A DNA stretch of 64,000 nt from JAMXLO01 sp963791495 (GCA_963791495.1 CAWBST010000017.1:372001-436000); one strand, 5' to 3'; shown: positions 27,041 to 35,581, counted from the stretch's first letter. Translations and numbers: made by a program. The notes: generated by a model from the letters alone, not told the origin.

Positions 27041-27622
27041 ATGATGCAGATCACGGTTTCAGGCAAGCAGGTTGATCTATCGGATGCGCTGCAGACGCGC
27101 GTGTCCGATCACCTCGACATCATCGCCAGCAAGTACTTCGACCACGCTCTGGAGGCGCAGGTCACGTTCAGCCGCGCGCGAAGCTTCTTCACGTGCGACA
27201 TCACGCTGCATGCCGGTCGGGGTCTGACACTACGCGGCGAGGGCGAGGCCGGCGATGCCAACACCGCTTTCGATGACGCGGCCGAGCACATTGCCAAGCG
27301 GCTGCGCCGCTATCGCCGGCGCGTGAACGAGCATGCCCGCGACATTGCCAACCGCGAACGGCCCGAGGCGGCACGGCAGTACACCCTGAGCCAGGAGGAT
27401 GAAGCATCGGCGCATGCCGCAAACGGCGGCGCGACACATCCGACCGTTGTCGCCGAACAGGCCGCCGAGATCAGCCTGCTGTCAGTGAGCGAGGCGGTGA
27501 TGCGGATGGACCTCGCCGATCAACCGGTTCTGATGTTCCGCAACAGCACGTCCGGTCAGCTCAACGTGGTGTACCGCCGCAGCGACGGGAATATCGGCTG
27601 GATCGATCCGGCAACGCGGTGA
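27041..27622 (+). CDS. hpf: Long-form ribosome hibernation promoting factor
   Basis: 193 aa. The N-terminal S30AE/RaiA domain (ITVSGKQVDLSDALQTRVSD, FDDAAEHIAKRLRRYRRRVN) binds the decoding site of idle ribosomes, and the C-terminal domain (VLMFRNSTSGQLNVVYRR, DGNIGWIDP) is the dimerisation module that makes 100S particles. This two-domain form is normal outside the gammaproteobacteria. The second Met (27044) may be the used start. It follows rpoN by 48 bases; ptsN, usual next in the cluster, is absent here. Confidence 0.92.
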   Translation: MMQITVSGKQVDLSDALQTRVSDHLDIIASKYFDHALEAQVTFSRARSFFTCDITLHAGRGLTLRGEGEAGDANTAFDDAAEHIAKRLRRYRRRVNEHARDIANRERPEAARQYTLSQEDEASAHAANGGATHPTVVAEQAAEISLLSVSEAVMRMDLADQPVLMFRNSTSGQLNVVYRRSDGNIGWIDPATR

Positions 27623-27655
27623 CGGCTTCTGCCGCCACCAGCCCTGCCGGCAGCG

Positions 27656-27913
27656 TCAGTGCACCTGAGCCGGCACCATTTCGTGTTGAACGATCGCCGA
27701 CAGCGCCACGTCAAGTTCGCCCGCGATCGCCATCGGCGTGCCATCGGCCGCGTGGATCGCAAAGGCCGCGGAGCCGTTGACCACGACCGGCTTGACGTAG
27801 GCGATCTGCTGCATCCCAAGCTGGGCCAGCTGCTCGGTTGAAATGTGGCGGATATCGACGATGGCAGCCATCGCCGCCTGCTCGTCCGGTTGCTGAATGC
27901 TGTTGGTGTTCAT
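27656..27913 (-). CDS. DUF1150 family protein
   Basis: 85 aa from ATG 27913. Conserved core: ISTEQLAQLGMQQIAYVKPV, then GSAAFAIHAADGTPMAIAGE, the DUF1150 pattern. In many alphaproteobacteria a DUF1150 gene follows a small heat-shock gene, as here (97-base gap, same strand), so it is likely co-expressed in heat stress. Its molecular role is not established. It converges with hpf. Confidence 0.85.
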   Translation of the reverse strand: MNTNSIQQPDEQAAMAAIVDIRHISTEQLAQLGMQQIAYVKPVVVNGSAAFAIHAADGTPMAIAGELDVALSAIVQHEMVPAQVH

Positions 27914-28010
27914 CGTCGTACTCCTGTCTGGCGGCAGCCTGTCCGTGCAGCTCCGACGCCTTTTGGTTATCCGGCCCGCCTTTTGCGGCACCGTCGTGAC
28001 CGGGCAGGCC

Positions 28011-28496
28011 TTATTCCTGCCCAGCTTCGCTTTCGACCCCAGCCTCGCTACCGACCATCGTGACCCTGCCGCTGCCGTTGGTGGCATTGGCTCGATTGAT
28101 CTGGATGGTCTTCACCCGTGACTCGGGCTGCGGCCGGATGAGGTCGATATGCAGCAGCCCGTTGTCGAGCCACGCACCCTTCACCTCGATCCCCTCGGCG
28201 AGCACGAAAGCCCGCTGGAATTGCCGTGCCGCGATCCCGCGGTGCAGGAAGACACGTCCCTGACTGTCGTCAGTCTGACGCCCCCGGATTACCAACTGGT
28301 TGTCTTCCTGCGTTATTTGCAGGTCGTCCATGGTGAAACCGGCAACGGCGAGCGTGATCCGCAGCCCTGCGGGCCCGGTCTGCTCGATGTTGTAGGGCGG
28401 ATAGCCGTCGGATGAGGTCTTCGAAGCCCGCTCGAGCATCTGCTCGAGGTGGTCGAAGCCCAGGAACAGCGGTGAGGTGAACATCCTCGTCGTCAT
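28011..28496 (-). CDS. Small heat shock protein, Hsp20/IbpA type
   Basis: 161 aa ATP-independent chaperone. N-terminus MTTRMFTSPLFLGFDHLEQM and YPPYNIEQTGPAGLRITLAVAGF are typical of class A alphaproteobacterial sHsps. The alpha-crystallin domain contains DLQITQEDNQLVIRGRQ, VFLHRGIAARQFQRAFVLAE and GAWLDNGLLHIDLIRP, the last including the conserved GxLxI-like signature. A C-terminal tail with oligomerisation residues follows. ATG 28496 is set by AGGAGGAGG immediately upstream. Expression is likely heat-controlled through the hairpin described separately. Confidence 0.92.
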   Translation of the reverse strand: MTTRMFTSPLFLGFDHLEQMLERASKTSSDGYPPYNIEQTGPAGLRITLAVAGFTMDDLQITQEDNQLVIRGRQTDDSQGRVFLHRGIAARQFQRAFVLAEGIEVKGAWLDNGLLHIDLIRPQPESRVKTIQINRANATNGSGRVTMVGSEAGVESEAGQE

Positions 28497-28520
28497 GGCC
28501 TCCTCCTTGGAGCGAAGCGT
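28497..28520 (-). promoter_or_regulatory. ROSE-like RNA thermometer hairpin over the hsp20 ribosome binding site
   Basis: In the hsp20 leader (minus strand) GCUUCGCU at 28518-28511 can pair with AGGAGGC at 28505-28499, leaving the G of UCGCU bulged. Pairing of a UYGCU motif with the AGGA of the Shine-Dalgarno, with that G bulged, is the hallmark of ROSE elements that control small heat shock genes in rhizobia and relatives. A possible sigma-32-like CTTG box followed by CCAAGAT lies about 60-85 bases upstream of the ATG. The pairing was found by eye, not folded. Confidence 0.5.
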
Positions 28521-28619
28521 CGCCGGAACCCAGCGCGGCATTCCGACGGGGGGAATCTTGGCAGCGCGCGGCGCTGTTGCAAGGGGCAGGCCGTTGATCG
28601 GGCTCGGCTGCACCGCTAC

Positions 28620-29165
28620 ATGCCCGATATGAGCGAGACGGTGGAAACTCTGCCGATCCTGCTGGTCCCCGAGCCGATCCTGAAGACGCGGGCCAGGCCG
28701 GTCGGCGCCAACGACATGCAGCGGGTGCGCGCGCTGGTGCCGCGCATGTTCGCGACCATGTACCGCGCGCCGGGGATAGGGCTTGCCGCACCCCAGGTGG
28801 GTGTCGGGCTCCGCTTCGCCGTGGTGGACCTGATGGCGGACGACAAGCCGGCGCCGATCGTGCTGATAAACCCCGAGGTGCTGGCACGCAGCGAGGAACT
28901 GGCGACCCGCGAGGAGGGCTGCCTGTCGCTGCCCGGCCAATACGCCGACGTGACGCGGCCGGCGCGGGTGACGGTTCGCCACACCGACGCCGATGGTGTC
29001 AGGCGGCAGATCGAAGCGGATGGCCTGCTCGCCGCCTGTCTGCAGCACGAGATCGACCATCTCGATGGGGTGCTGTTCGTCGATCACCTCTCGGCGCTGA
29101 AGCGCAACATGATCCTGCGCCGGCTGGCCAAGGAGCTACGCCAGAAACGCGCCGAGGCGATGTAG
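28620..29165 (+). CDS. def: Peptide deformylase
   Basis: 181 aa (178 if it starts at ATG 28629, MSETVE). All three motifs are intact: GIGLAAPQVG, EEGCLSLPG with the metal-ligand Cys, and LQHEIDHLDG with two His ligands and the catalytic Glu. It removes the formyl group from nascent chains. It is followed by fmt after only four bases, the classic def-fmt arrangement coupling formylation and deformylation. Confidence 0.95.
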   Translation: MPDMSETVETLPILLVPEPILKTRARPVGANDMQRVRALVPRMFATMYRAPGIGLAAPQVGVGLRFAVVDLMADDKPAPIVLINPEVLARSEELATREEGCLSLPGQYADVTRPARVTVRHTDADGVRRQIEADGLLAACLQHEIDHLDGVLFVDHLSALKRNMILRRLAKELRQKRAEAM

Positions 29166-29169
29166 CGGC

Positions 29170-30078
29170 ATGCGCCTCGCATTCATGGGCAGCCCGGATT
29201 TTTCCACCCCGGCGCTGCGCGCACTCCATGCGGCGGGGCATGAGATCGCCGCCGTGTATTGCCAGCCGCCGAAACCGGCGGGGCGCGGCTACGCCCTGCG
29301 GCCGTGTCCGGTGCAGATCGAGGCAGAACGGCTTGCTCTGCCGGTGCGCACGCCGGCGCGGTTGCGCGGCGATACGGCGGAGCAGGCGGCGTTTGCGGCG
29401 CTGGAGCTGGATGTGGCGGTTGTGGCGGCCTACGGGCTGATCCTGCCGCAGACGATGCTGGACGCGCCGCGACACGGCTGCCTGAACATCCATGCCAGCC
29501 TGCTCCCCCGCTGGCGCGGCGCCGCCCCGATCCAGGCGGCGGTGCTGGCCGGCGACGCCGATACCGGCGTGACGATCATGCAGATGGACACGGGTTTGGA
29601 CACCGGCCCGATGCTGCTGAGCGAAGCGGTTCCTATCACCCAAACGACGACCTCGGCCGCGCTGCACGACGTACTGGCGGAGTTGGGCGCGCGGCTGATC
29701 GTGCGCGCACTGGTCGAGCATCCCATACCGGTGCCGCAGCCGGCGGACGGAGTGACCTACGCGCCGAAGCTGACGCGTGAGGCTGGTCGCATCGACTGGA
29801 CGCGCGATTCCGCGGCAATCGAGCGGCAGGTGCACGCGTTCGATCCCTGGCCCGGGACCTTCACAACGCTGCGCGGCACGGTGCTCAAGGTGCTGGCAGT
29901 AGAGTTGGCCCACGGATCGGGCCCACCTGGCACGGCGCTTGACGATCGCCTGACCATCGGCTGCCGCACCGAGGCGCTGCGTTTGACCCGCGTCCAGCTG
30001 GCCGGCCGCCCGGCGATGGCAGCGGACGTGTTCCTGCGCGGTCATGCCGTGCCTGCCGGGACGGCACTCGGGGACTAG
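29170..30078 (+). CDS. fmt: Methionyl-tRNA formyltransferase
   Basis: 302 aa. The N-terminal domain starts MRLAFMGSPDFSTPALRAL and holds the 10-formyl-THF site (LNIHASLLPRWRGAAPIQ, with catalytic Asn/His, and GVTIMQMDTGLDTGPML). The C-terminal OB-like domain (TYAPKLTREAGRIDW, FDPWPGTF) contacts initiator tRNA. Normal length. truA begins one base after its stop. Confidence 0.95.
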   Translation: MRLAFMGSPDFSTPALRALHAAGHEIAAVYCQPPKPAGRGYALRPCPVQIEAERLALPVRTPARLRGDTAEQAAFAALELDVAVVAAYGLILPQTMLDAPRHGCLNIHASLLPRWRGAAPIQAAVLAGDADTGVTIMQMDTGLDTGPMLLSEAVPITQTTTSAALHDVLAELGARLIVRALVEHPIPVPQPADGVTYAPKLTREAGRIDWTRDSAAIERQVHAFDPWPGTFTTLRGTVLKVLAVELAHGSGPPGTALDDRLTIGCRTEALRLTRVQLAGRPAMAADVFLRGHAVPAGTALGD

Positions 30079-30943
30079 ATGCAGCGAGGAGAGGAAGAAC
30101 GAAAGCTGGAGGGAGACCGAGAAAGAATCTCCCCCTCCCCTCGCGGGAGGGGGTCAGGGGGAGGGGGCGACGCCCGCTGGGCCCTCCTTCTGGAGTACGA
30201 CGGCGCACCGTTCGTCGGCTGGCAGCGCCAGGCGACCGGGCTCTCGGTGCAGGAAGTGCTCGAAACCGCCGCCGCGAAGCTGAATCACGGCGAACCCGTC
30301 GCCAGCACCGTCGCAGGCCGCACCGATGCGGGCGTCCACGCCGAGGCCCAGGTCGCCCAACTCGACCTGCCTGATGCCATCCCGGCGCCCAAGGTCCGCG
30401 ACGCGCTGAACTACCACATGAAGCCACACCCGATCGTCGTGCTGGGCGTCGCCGCCGGCCCCAGACGGCTGGAACGCCCGGTTCTCGGCAATCGAGCGAG
30501 CCTACCGCTACCGCATACTGAACCGGCGCGCGCGCCCTGCCCTGCTCTCCGGCCGCGTCTGGCACCTGCCCGCCGAACTCGACGCCGCAGCGATGCACCG
30601 CGCAGCACAGACCCTGCTGGGCCGGCACGACTTCTCCTCCTTCCGCGCCGCCGCCTGTCAGGCGAACAGCCCACTGCGCACGCTCGACCGCCTCGACGTG
30701 CGGCGCGACGGCGACATCATCGAGATCATCGCCGAGGCACGCAGCTTCCTGCACCACCAGGTGCGGAACATGGTCGGCACGCTGAAGCTGGTAGGCGACG
30801 GACGCTGGCCGGTGGAACGCGTCGCCGCCGCACTGGCCGCGTGCGACCGCGCGGCGGCTGGCCCCACTGCGCCGGCGGACGGGCTGTGCCTGACCGGCGT
30901 GCGCTACGAGGTGGATCCGTTTCAGCCGTTGCGGAACGTGTAG
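30079..30943 (+). pseudogene. truA: tRNA pseudouridine(38-40) synthase TruA, frameshifted, with repeat-encoded N-terminus
   Basis: The recognisable family start is RWALLLEYDGAPFVGWQRQ, followed by the catalytic-Asp motif AGRTDAGVHAEAQVAQLDL. The frame slips at a CCCC run near 30461; deleting one C restores GWNARFSAIERAYRYRI, then GRHDFSSFRAAACQANSPLRT and SFLHHQVRNMVGTLKLVGDG in the second frame, to a full-length enzyme. The only in-frame ATG (30079) gives about 34 extra N-terminal residues, partly encoded by a palindromic repeat (SPSPRGRGSGGGG). Whether the shift is a sequencing error in a homopolymer or real cannot be decided here. The 3' end overlaps the convergent acdS gene by 22 bases. 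Confidence 0.85.
30131..30153. repeat. GC-rich palindromic repeat, copy 2, inside truA reading frame
   Basis: CCCCCTCCC pairs with GGGAGGGGG around a five-base loop, followed by a further GGGGGAGGGGG tract. It is in frame with truA and adds low-complexity residues before the conserved domain. Related to copies at 21066 and 43483. Confidence 0.65.
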
Positions 30944-31932
30944 CCGTAGCCATTCAGCGCCGGCGCGCCGCCCAGGTGCGCATACAGCACCTTTGAACCG
31001 CTCGGGAAGAAGCCCTTCCGGACCAGGTCGACCAACCCCTGCATCGACTTCCCCTCGTAGACCGGGTCGGTGATCATGCCCTCCAGCCGCGCGGTCAGGC
31101 GGATGGCCTCCAGCGTCTGCTTCGACGGCACGCCGTAGCAGGGGTAGGCGTAGTCCTCCAGCAGCACGATGTCGCCGGTCGCGATGTCCCTGCCGCCGAC
31201 CAGCGCCGCCGTGTTCCGTGCGATATCGAGCACCTGCGCCCTGGTCTGCGCCGGCGTGCCGGACGCGTCGATACCGATGACGTTCCGCTCGCGGCCGTCA
31301 GCGGCGAATCCCACGACCATTCCGGCGTGCGTCGAGCCGGTGACGGTGCACACGACGATGTAGTCGAAGCGCAGGCCCAGTTCGGCCTCCTGTGCCCGCA
31401 CCTCCTCGGCGAACCCGACATAGCCGAGACCGCCGAACTTGTGCACCGATGCGCCCGCCGGGATGGCATAGGGCTTGCCGCCCCTGGCGCGCACCTCGTC
31501 GAGCGCCGCCGTCCAGCTCTCGCGGATGCCGATATCGAAGCCGGCGTCCACCATGCGGGTCTCCGCGCCCATGATGCGCGACAGCATGATGTTGCCCACC
31601 CGGTCGTAGACCGCGTCCTCATGCGGCACCCAGCTTTCCTGGATCAGCACGCACTGCATCCCCAGCTTCGCCGCCACCGCGGCGACCATCCGCGTGTGAT
31701 TGGATTGCACACCGCCGATGGAGACCAGCGTGTCGGCGTTGGACGCGATCACGTCGGGGACGATGTATTCCAGCTTGCGCAGCTTGTTGCCGCCGAAAGC
31801 GAGGCCGGAGTTGCAGTCCTCGCGCTTGGCATAGATCTCCACCGCGCCGCCGAGGTGCATGGTCAGGCGGGGCAGGTGCTCGATCGGGGTGGGACCGAAG
31901 GTCAGCTTGTAGTGAGCGAAGTCAGCAAGCAT
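30922..31932 (-). CDS. acdS: 1-aminocyclopropane-1-carboxylate deaminase
   Basis: 336 aa PLP enzyme that splits ACC, the plant ethylene precursor, into 2-oxobutyrate and ammonia. Near-identical signatures to known AcdS: KREDCNSGLAFGGNKLRKLE with PLP-Lys50, SIGGVQSNHTR with Ser77, and DPVYEGKSMQG with Tyr292 and Glu293. Leu320 in YAHLGGAPALNG corresponds to the Leu that, with the Glu, separates true deaminases from D-cysteine desulfhydrases (which carry Ser and Thr there). Length also matches (about 338 aa). No acdR-type regulator is adjacent. Its 3' end overlaps truA convergently. Confidence 0.9.
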   Translation of the reverse strand: MLADFAHYKLTFGPTPIEHLPRLTMHLGGAVEIYAKREDCNSGLAFGGNKLRKLEYIVPDVIASNADTLVSIGGVQSNHTRMVAAVAAKLGMQCVLIQESWVPHEDAVYDRVGNIMLSRIMGAETRMVDAGFDIGIRESWTAALDEVRARGGKPYAIPAGASVHKFGGLGYVGFAEEVRAQEAELGLRFDYIVVCTVTGSTHAGMVVGFAADGRERNVIGIDASGTPAQTRAQVLDIARNTAALVGGRDIATGDIVLLEDYAYPCYGVPSKQTLEAIRLTARLEGMITDPVYEGKSMQGLVDLVRKGFFPSGSKVLYAHLGGAPALNGYGYTFRNG

Positions 31933-32327
31933 TGGGGCGGGATTCGGTCAGTCGATCGGTAGGTTGCCTTCCCGGTCGGTTTCTCTTAGAACGTAACACG
32001 AACAGAGAGCGCGATTTCATGGTCTCCCCCGAATGCCGATCGTTACCTGCCGAATTGGAATGGATTTCCTGGGCATTCTACGAATGAACATGCGGCGCAA
32101 GGCTTCGGCGGGGCACCTGCGTTGCCGTGGGGGCAAGACCCCATGAACCGTGAGAAATCTCCGATTCCTTGGGGCGGTTCCGAACCAGCCCGACAGCGGA
32201 CAGTTCAATGGCCTCTGCCAACCTATTCGAAACCGCGATTGCACCGGCGACCTGACGAAGAGCTTCCTCTCATCATTTGAGACATCGTCCCGCAGAACGA
32301 CGCACTGAGACGAAACCGACACGTCGC
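31933..32327. other. Intergenic region, no gene recognised
   Basis: Nearly 400 bases between the acdS start and the end of a membrane-protein gene. A short GGGG-CAAGA-CCCC stem occurs near 32140. Base composition looks slightly less GC-rich than the neighbours, so decayed mobile DNA is possible, but nothing could be identified. Confidence 0.4.
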
Positions 32328-32897
32328 CTACCCAACCACAACTGCCGCACTCACCGCAGCCAGCAGCACCCCGATCGCCACATCCAGCGCCACCAGCCCT
32401 GCGGCCGCAACCACGCCGATCCCCAGCGTCAGCCGGAACGCGAACCATTCCAGCCACAGCGCCCAGCCGATCGCGAAGAGCTGTGCCACCTGATCCAGCA
32501 ATGCCGGAGCGCCCAGCAGCCCCGGAATGCTGAACACCACCATCAGCAGGTACTGCACCACATTGCACCAGTTCCACAGCGCAATGAACTGCGGCCAGCG
32601 CTCTGCCAGCCCCATCACGCCGACCAGCCGGTGCGACAGCACCGCGAAGCCGCACCAGCCGACGCCATACGACACCAGATCCAGTGCGAAGACATGCGCC
32701 GCATGAGGCGGCAGGCCCGACGCGGTCCAGCCGATCAGACGCAGACAGATGAATGCCGGCAGGCAGATCGCTGCGGCCCAGAAACTGCGCGCCGCACCGG
32801 CCATGTCGGCCTCGACCAGGCGCAGACCGTCGGCCCTGCCGCGCGCCAGCAGCCACGCCGCGTGTACACCGGAGGACACCGCCGTCCCGATGCTCAC
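32328..32897 (-). CDS. Polytopic membrane protein, paralogue B of the dap-operon pair
   Basis: 189 aa with about five hydrophobic segments. It shares with the upstream gene an N-terminal ARGRADGLR motif, a central Trp/Asn/Cys motif (FIALWNWCNVVQYLL) and a later LWLEWFAFRLTLGI, so the two are tandem duplicates. It overlaps its partner by ATGA (32894-32897) and is the last gene of the dapD-dapE-membrane pair operon. No family name or function is recognised; a two-subunit membrane complex is inferred from the pairing. Confidence 0.7.
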   Translation of the reverse strand: MSIGTAVSSGVHAAWLLARGRADGLRLVEADMAGAARSFWAAAICLPAFICLRLIGWTASGLPPHAAHVFALDLVSYGVGWCGFAVLSHRLVGVMGLAERWPQFIALWNWCNVVQYLLMVVFSIPGLLGAPALLDQVAQLFAIGWALWLEWFAFRLTLGIGVVAAAGLVALDVAIGVLLAAVSAAVVVG

Positions 32898-33478
32898 CTG
32901 TCACCGAAGCCGACAAGCACGCGCGGTCCCAGCACCAGCAGCACCGTCGCGAAATTCACTCCGAACACCAGCAGTCCCGCCTGCACGCGCGACAGGCCGA
33001 GACCGTGGCGAGCGAGGAACCAGTGCAGCCACAACCCGTAGGATATCAGGCCCAGCACGAACCCGGCGCGAGCAATGGTACGCGGTAAGCCGAGGGTCGC
33101 GAGAATTGCGAGCACCATCAGCAGAACGAAGCCGATCACGGGGATGATCCACTGGCACCAGTTGAACGCTGTGGCGAAACGCAGCCAGGCATCCTGCCTG
33201 CCCCACAGCCGCGCGACCTCGAAGGACAGGACCGGTGGCGCCACCAACGCGCACAGCGTGGCCAACAGGTCCGACAGCGCGGTCAGGCCGCCGCCGCCCA
33301 GCAGCATCAGCGCGCCGCCAACCAGCGGAAAGGCGATCAGCGGCGCCAGGCTCGCCAGGAATGCGTCGCGCGTCGCGGAGAACTGGCGGATGCCGTCGGC
33401 ACGGCCGCGGGCAAGACGGATGACTCCCAGTATAATACTGCCAGGCGGTGGGCGCCGTCCGCGCGCACTTCCGCTCAT
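32894..33478 (-). CDS. Polytopic membrane protein, paralogue A of the dap-operon pair
   Basis: 194 aa, about five membrane helices (for example LIAFPLVGGALMLLGGGG and WIIPVIGFVLLMVLAILAT). Motifs shared with its neighbour are ARGRADGIR, RFATAFNWCQWI and YGLWLHWFLARHGLGL. A basic N-terminus (SGSARGRRPPPG) precedes the first shared motif. The start overlaps the dapE stop by four bases and the stop overlaps the second paralogue, so the chain is translationally coupled with lysine/diaminopimelate synthesis genes. Function unknown. Confidence 0.7.
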   Translation of the reverse strand: MSGSARGRRPPPGSIILGVIRLARGRADGIRQFSATRDAFLASLAPLIAFPLVGGALMLLGGGGLTALSDLLATLCALVAPPVLSFEVARLWGRQDAWLRFATAFNWCQWIIPVIGFVLLMVLAILATLGLPRTIARAGFVLGLISYGLWLHWFLARHGLGLSRVQAGLLVFGVNFATVLLVLGPRVLVGFGDR

Positions 33479-34608
33479 GCCAGGAAGGCCGCCAGGATAC
33501 CGCGATAGATACGTGCGAGGTCGCGCAGTTCGGCCACGGGCACGCGTTCATCCACCTGGTGCATGGAGGCACCGACCAGGCCGAACTCCGCCACCGGGCA
33601 GTAGCGCGCAATGAAGCGCGCGTCCGATGTGCCGCCGCCGGTGTCAAGCTTAGGCTCCGCACCGGTCGCATCCACGATGGCCCGGCGCAGCGTATCGACC
33701 AGCGGGCCGGGCTCGGTCAGGAACGATTCACCGCTGATAGCGATGTCCAGGTCGAACCTCTCGGCATGCTGCGCGATCACAGCACGCAACCAGGCAGACA
33801 GCGCCGCACCGGTGTGGTCGCTGTTGAAGCGGATGTTGAGCATCGCGCTGGCCGAGGCCGGGATCACGTTGGTCACCGGATTGCCGACGTCGATGCTGGT
33901 GAACTGCAGGCTGGACGGCTGAAACCAGTCGTTGCCGGCGTCAAGCGGTGCCGCGGTCAGCGCATCAGCGATGCGAATAAGCCGATGCACCGGGTTGTCG
34001 GCTCGCTGCGGATAGGCGACATGGCCCTGCGTGCCGTGCACGGTGAGCTTCGCGTTCAGGCTGCCGCGGCGGCCGATCTTCACCATGTCGCCCAGCGTCA
34101 CCGGGCAGGTCGGTTCTCCGACGATGCAGAAGTCAGGGATCTGCTCGTTCGCCCGCATCCATTCGAGGACGCGCACCGTGCCGTCGACCGCGGGCCCTTC
34201 CTCGTCACCAGTGATCAGCAGGCTGATCGAGCCGTGCGGCGAATCACCCGCCAGGTGCTGTGCAGCAGCGGCAACGAACGCGGCGATGCCGCCCTTCATA
34301 TCGCAGGCCCCGCGACCGTAGAGAACGCCATTGCGCACCTCGCCGGCGAAGGGACCCGACTGCCAGTTCGCGGCGCCGACCGGGACAACATCAGTGTGGC
34401 CGGCGAAGCAAATATGCGGCGATCCGCTGCCGATGCGGGCGAACAGGTTGTCGATCTCGCCGTAACGCAATGGGGTGACGGTGAAGCCCAACTGACGCAG
34501 CGCGTCGGACAGCACGGTCTGCGCCCCGGCATCGGCGGGCGTGACCGAGGCGCAGCGGATCAGCGCCTGCGCGAGCGGCAGGGGGTCGTGCAGTTCCGTC
34601 GCATCCAT
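33475..34608 (-). CDS. dapE: Succinyl-diaminopimelate desuccinylase
   Basis: 377 aa M20 metallopeptidase of the succinylase branch of lysine/meso-DAP synthesis. Metal and catalytic motifs: ICFAGHTDVVPVG (His ligand and Asp), YGRGACDMKGGIAAFVAA (bridging Asp), LITGDEEGPAVDG (catalytic Glu and ligand) and a C-terminal FGLVGASMHQVDE with the last His. ATG 34608 (MDATELHDPLPLAQAL) is chosen; upstream in-frame residues overlap dapD. Two bases separate it from the dapD stop. Confidence 0.95.
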   Translation of the reverse strand: MDATELHDPLPLAQALIRCASVTPADAGAQTVLSDALRQLGFTVTPLRYGEIDNLFARIGSGSPHICFAGHTDVVPVGAANWQSGPFAGEVRNGVLYGRGACDMKGGIAAFVAAAAQHLAGDSPHGSISLLITGDEEGPAVDGTVRVLEWMRANEQIPDFCIVGEPTCPVTLGDMVKIGRRGSLNAKLTVHGTQGHVAYPQRADNPVHRLIRIADALTAAPLDAGNDWFQPSSLQFTSIDVGNPVTNVIPASASAMLNIRFNSDHTGAALSAWLRAVIAQHAERFDLDIAISGESFLTEPGPLVDTLRRAIVDATGAEPKLDTGGGTSDARFIARYCPVAEFGLVGASMHQVDERVPVAELRDLARIYRGILAAFLA

Positions 34609-34610
34609 CC

Positions 34611-35450
34611 TCAATCGCGCAACAGTTCGTTGATCGACGTCTTCGCGCGCGTCTGCTCGTCGACCGTCTTCACGATGACCGCACAATACAACGAAGGCCC
34701 CGGCGAGCCGTCCGGTAGCGGCCGCCCGGGCAGCGACCCGGGTACCACCACCGAATACGCGGGTACGCGCCCGACATGGATCTCGCCGGTCGCCCGATCC
34801 ACCACCTTGGTCGAAGCCCCGATGAACACCCCCATCGACAGCACGCTGCCCCGCTCCACCACCACGCCCTCGGCCACCTCAGACCGCGCACCGACGAAGC
34901 AGTCGTCCTCGATAATGACCGGATTGGCCTGCAGCGGCTCCAGCACGCCGCCGATGCCGACCCCGCCTGACAGATGGCAGTTGGCGCCGATCTGCGCGCA
35001 GCTTCCGACTGTCGCCCAGGTATCCACCATCGTGTTGCGCCCGACATAGGCGCCGACATTGACGAAACTCGGCATCAGCACCGCACCCGGCGCGACATAG
35101 GCCGAGCGCCGCACCACCGCGCCAGGCACGGCGCGAAAGCCCGCCTCGCGGAAGCGGTTCTCGCCCCAGCCGGCAAACTTCAGCGGCACCTTGTCCCACA
35201 CAGGCGCACCGCCAGGCCCTGCCATCGCGGTCGAATCGGTCAGCCGGAATGACAGCAGCACCGCCTTCTTCAGCCACTGATTGACCCGCCACCCCGTTCC
35301 AGTCGGTTCGGCAACACGCTCAGCACCGGTATCGAGCAGATCCAGTGCCTCCTCCACCGCAGTGCGCGCCTTGCCGCCGGTCGCGGACGACAGCGACTCA
35401 CGCTGTTCCCACAGGTCCTCGATCGGCTGTTGCAGCGCGTGCTGGCTCAT
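34611..35450 (-). CDS. dapD: Tetrahydrodipicolinate N-succinyltransferase
   Basis: 279 aa from ATG 35450 (MSQHALQQP); an ATG two codons earlier is possible. A left-handed beta-helix acyltransferase with hexapeptide repeats: VRRSAYVAPGAVLMPSFVNV, GAYVGRNTMVDTWATVGSCA, then IGANCHLSGGVGIGGVLEPL and VIIEDDCFVGARSEV. It uses succinyl-CoA to acylate tetrahydrodipicolinate, the step before DapC and DapE. First gene of a four-gene operon. Confidence 0.95.
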   Translation of the reverse strand: MSQHALQQPIEDLWEQRESLSSATGGKARTAVEEALDLLDTGAERVAEPTGTGWRVNQWLKKAVLLSFRLTDSTAMAGPGGAPVWDKVPLKFAGWGENRFREAGFRAVPGAVVRRSAYVAPGAVLMPSFVNVGAYVGRNTMVDTWATVGSCAQIGANCHLSGGVGIGGVLEPLQANPVIIEDDCFVGARSEVAEGVVVERGSVLSMGVFIGASTKVVDRATGEIHVGRVPAYSVVVPGSLPGRPLPDGSPGPSLYCAVIVKTVDEQTRAKTSINELLRD

Positions 35451-35581
35451 AAGCAAGTCCTCGGCGAATGCGGTGGCGGACCATGCGCAGCGGCCCGGAA
35501 CCTGTCAACGACGTCCCCTCGGCAACGCTTCATTAGTCCGGATCGGTTCTAATGCATCGTCCCGGACAGGACTTTGGCGTC

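Noticed and set aside
30131..30153. Intrinsic terminator between fmt and truA
   Set aside because: There is a strong stem but no T-run after it, and the sequence continues into the truA domain in frame.
31933..32327. Insertion sequence remnant or small gene
   Set aside because: No transposase similarity, terminal repeats or convincing short coding frame was found.
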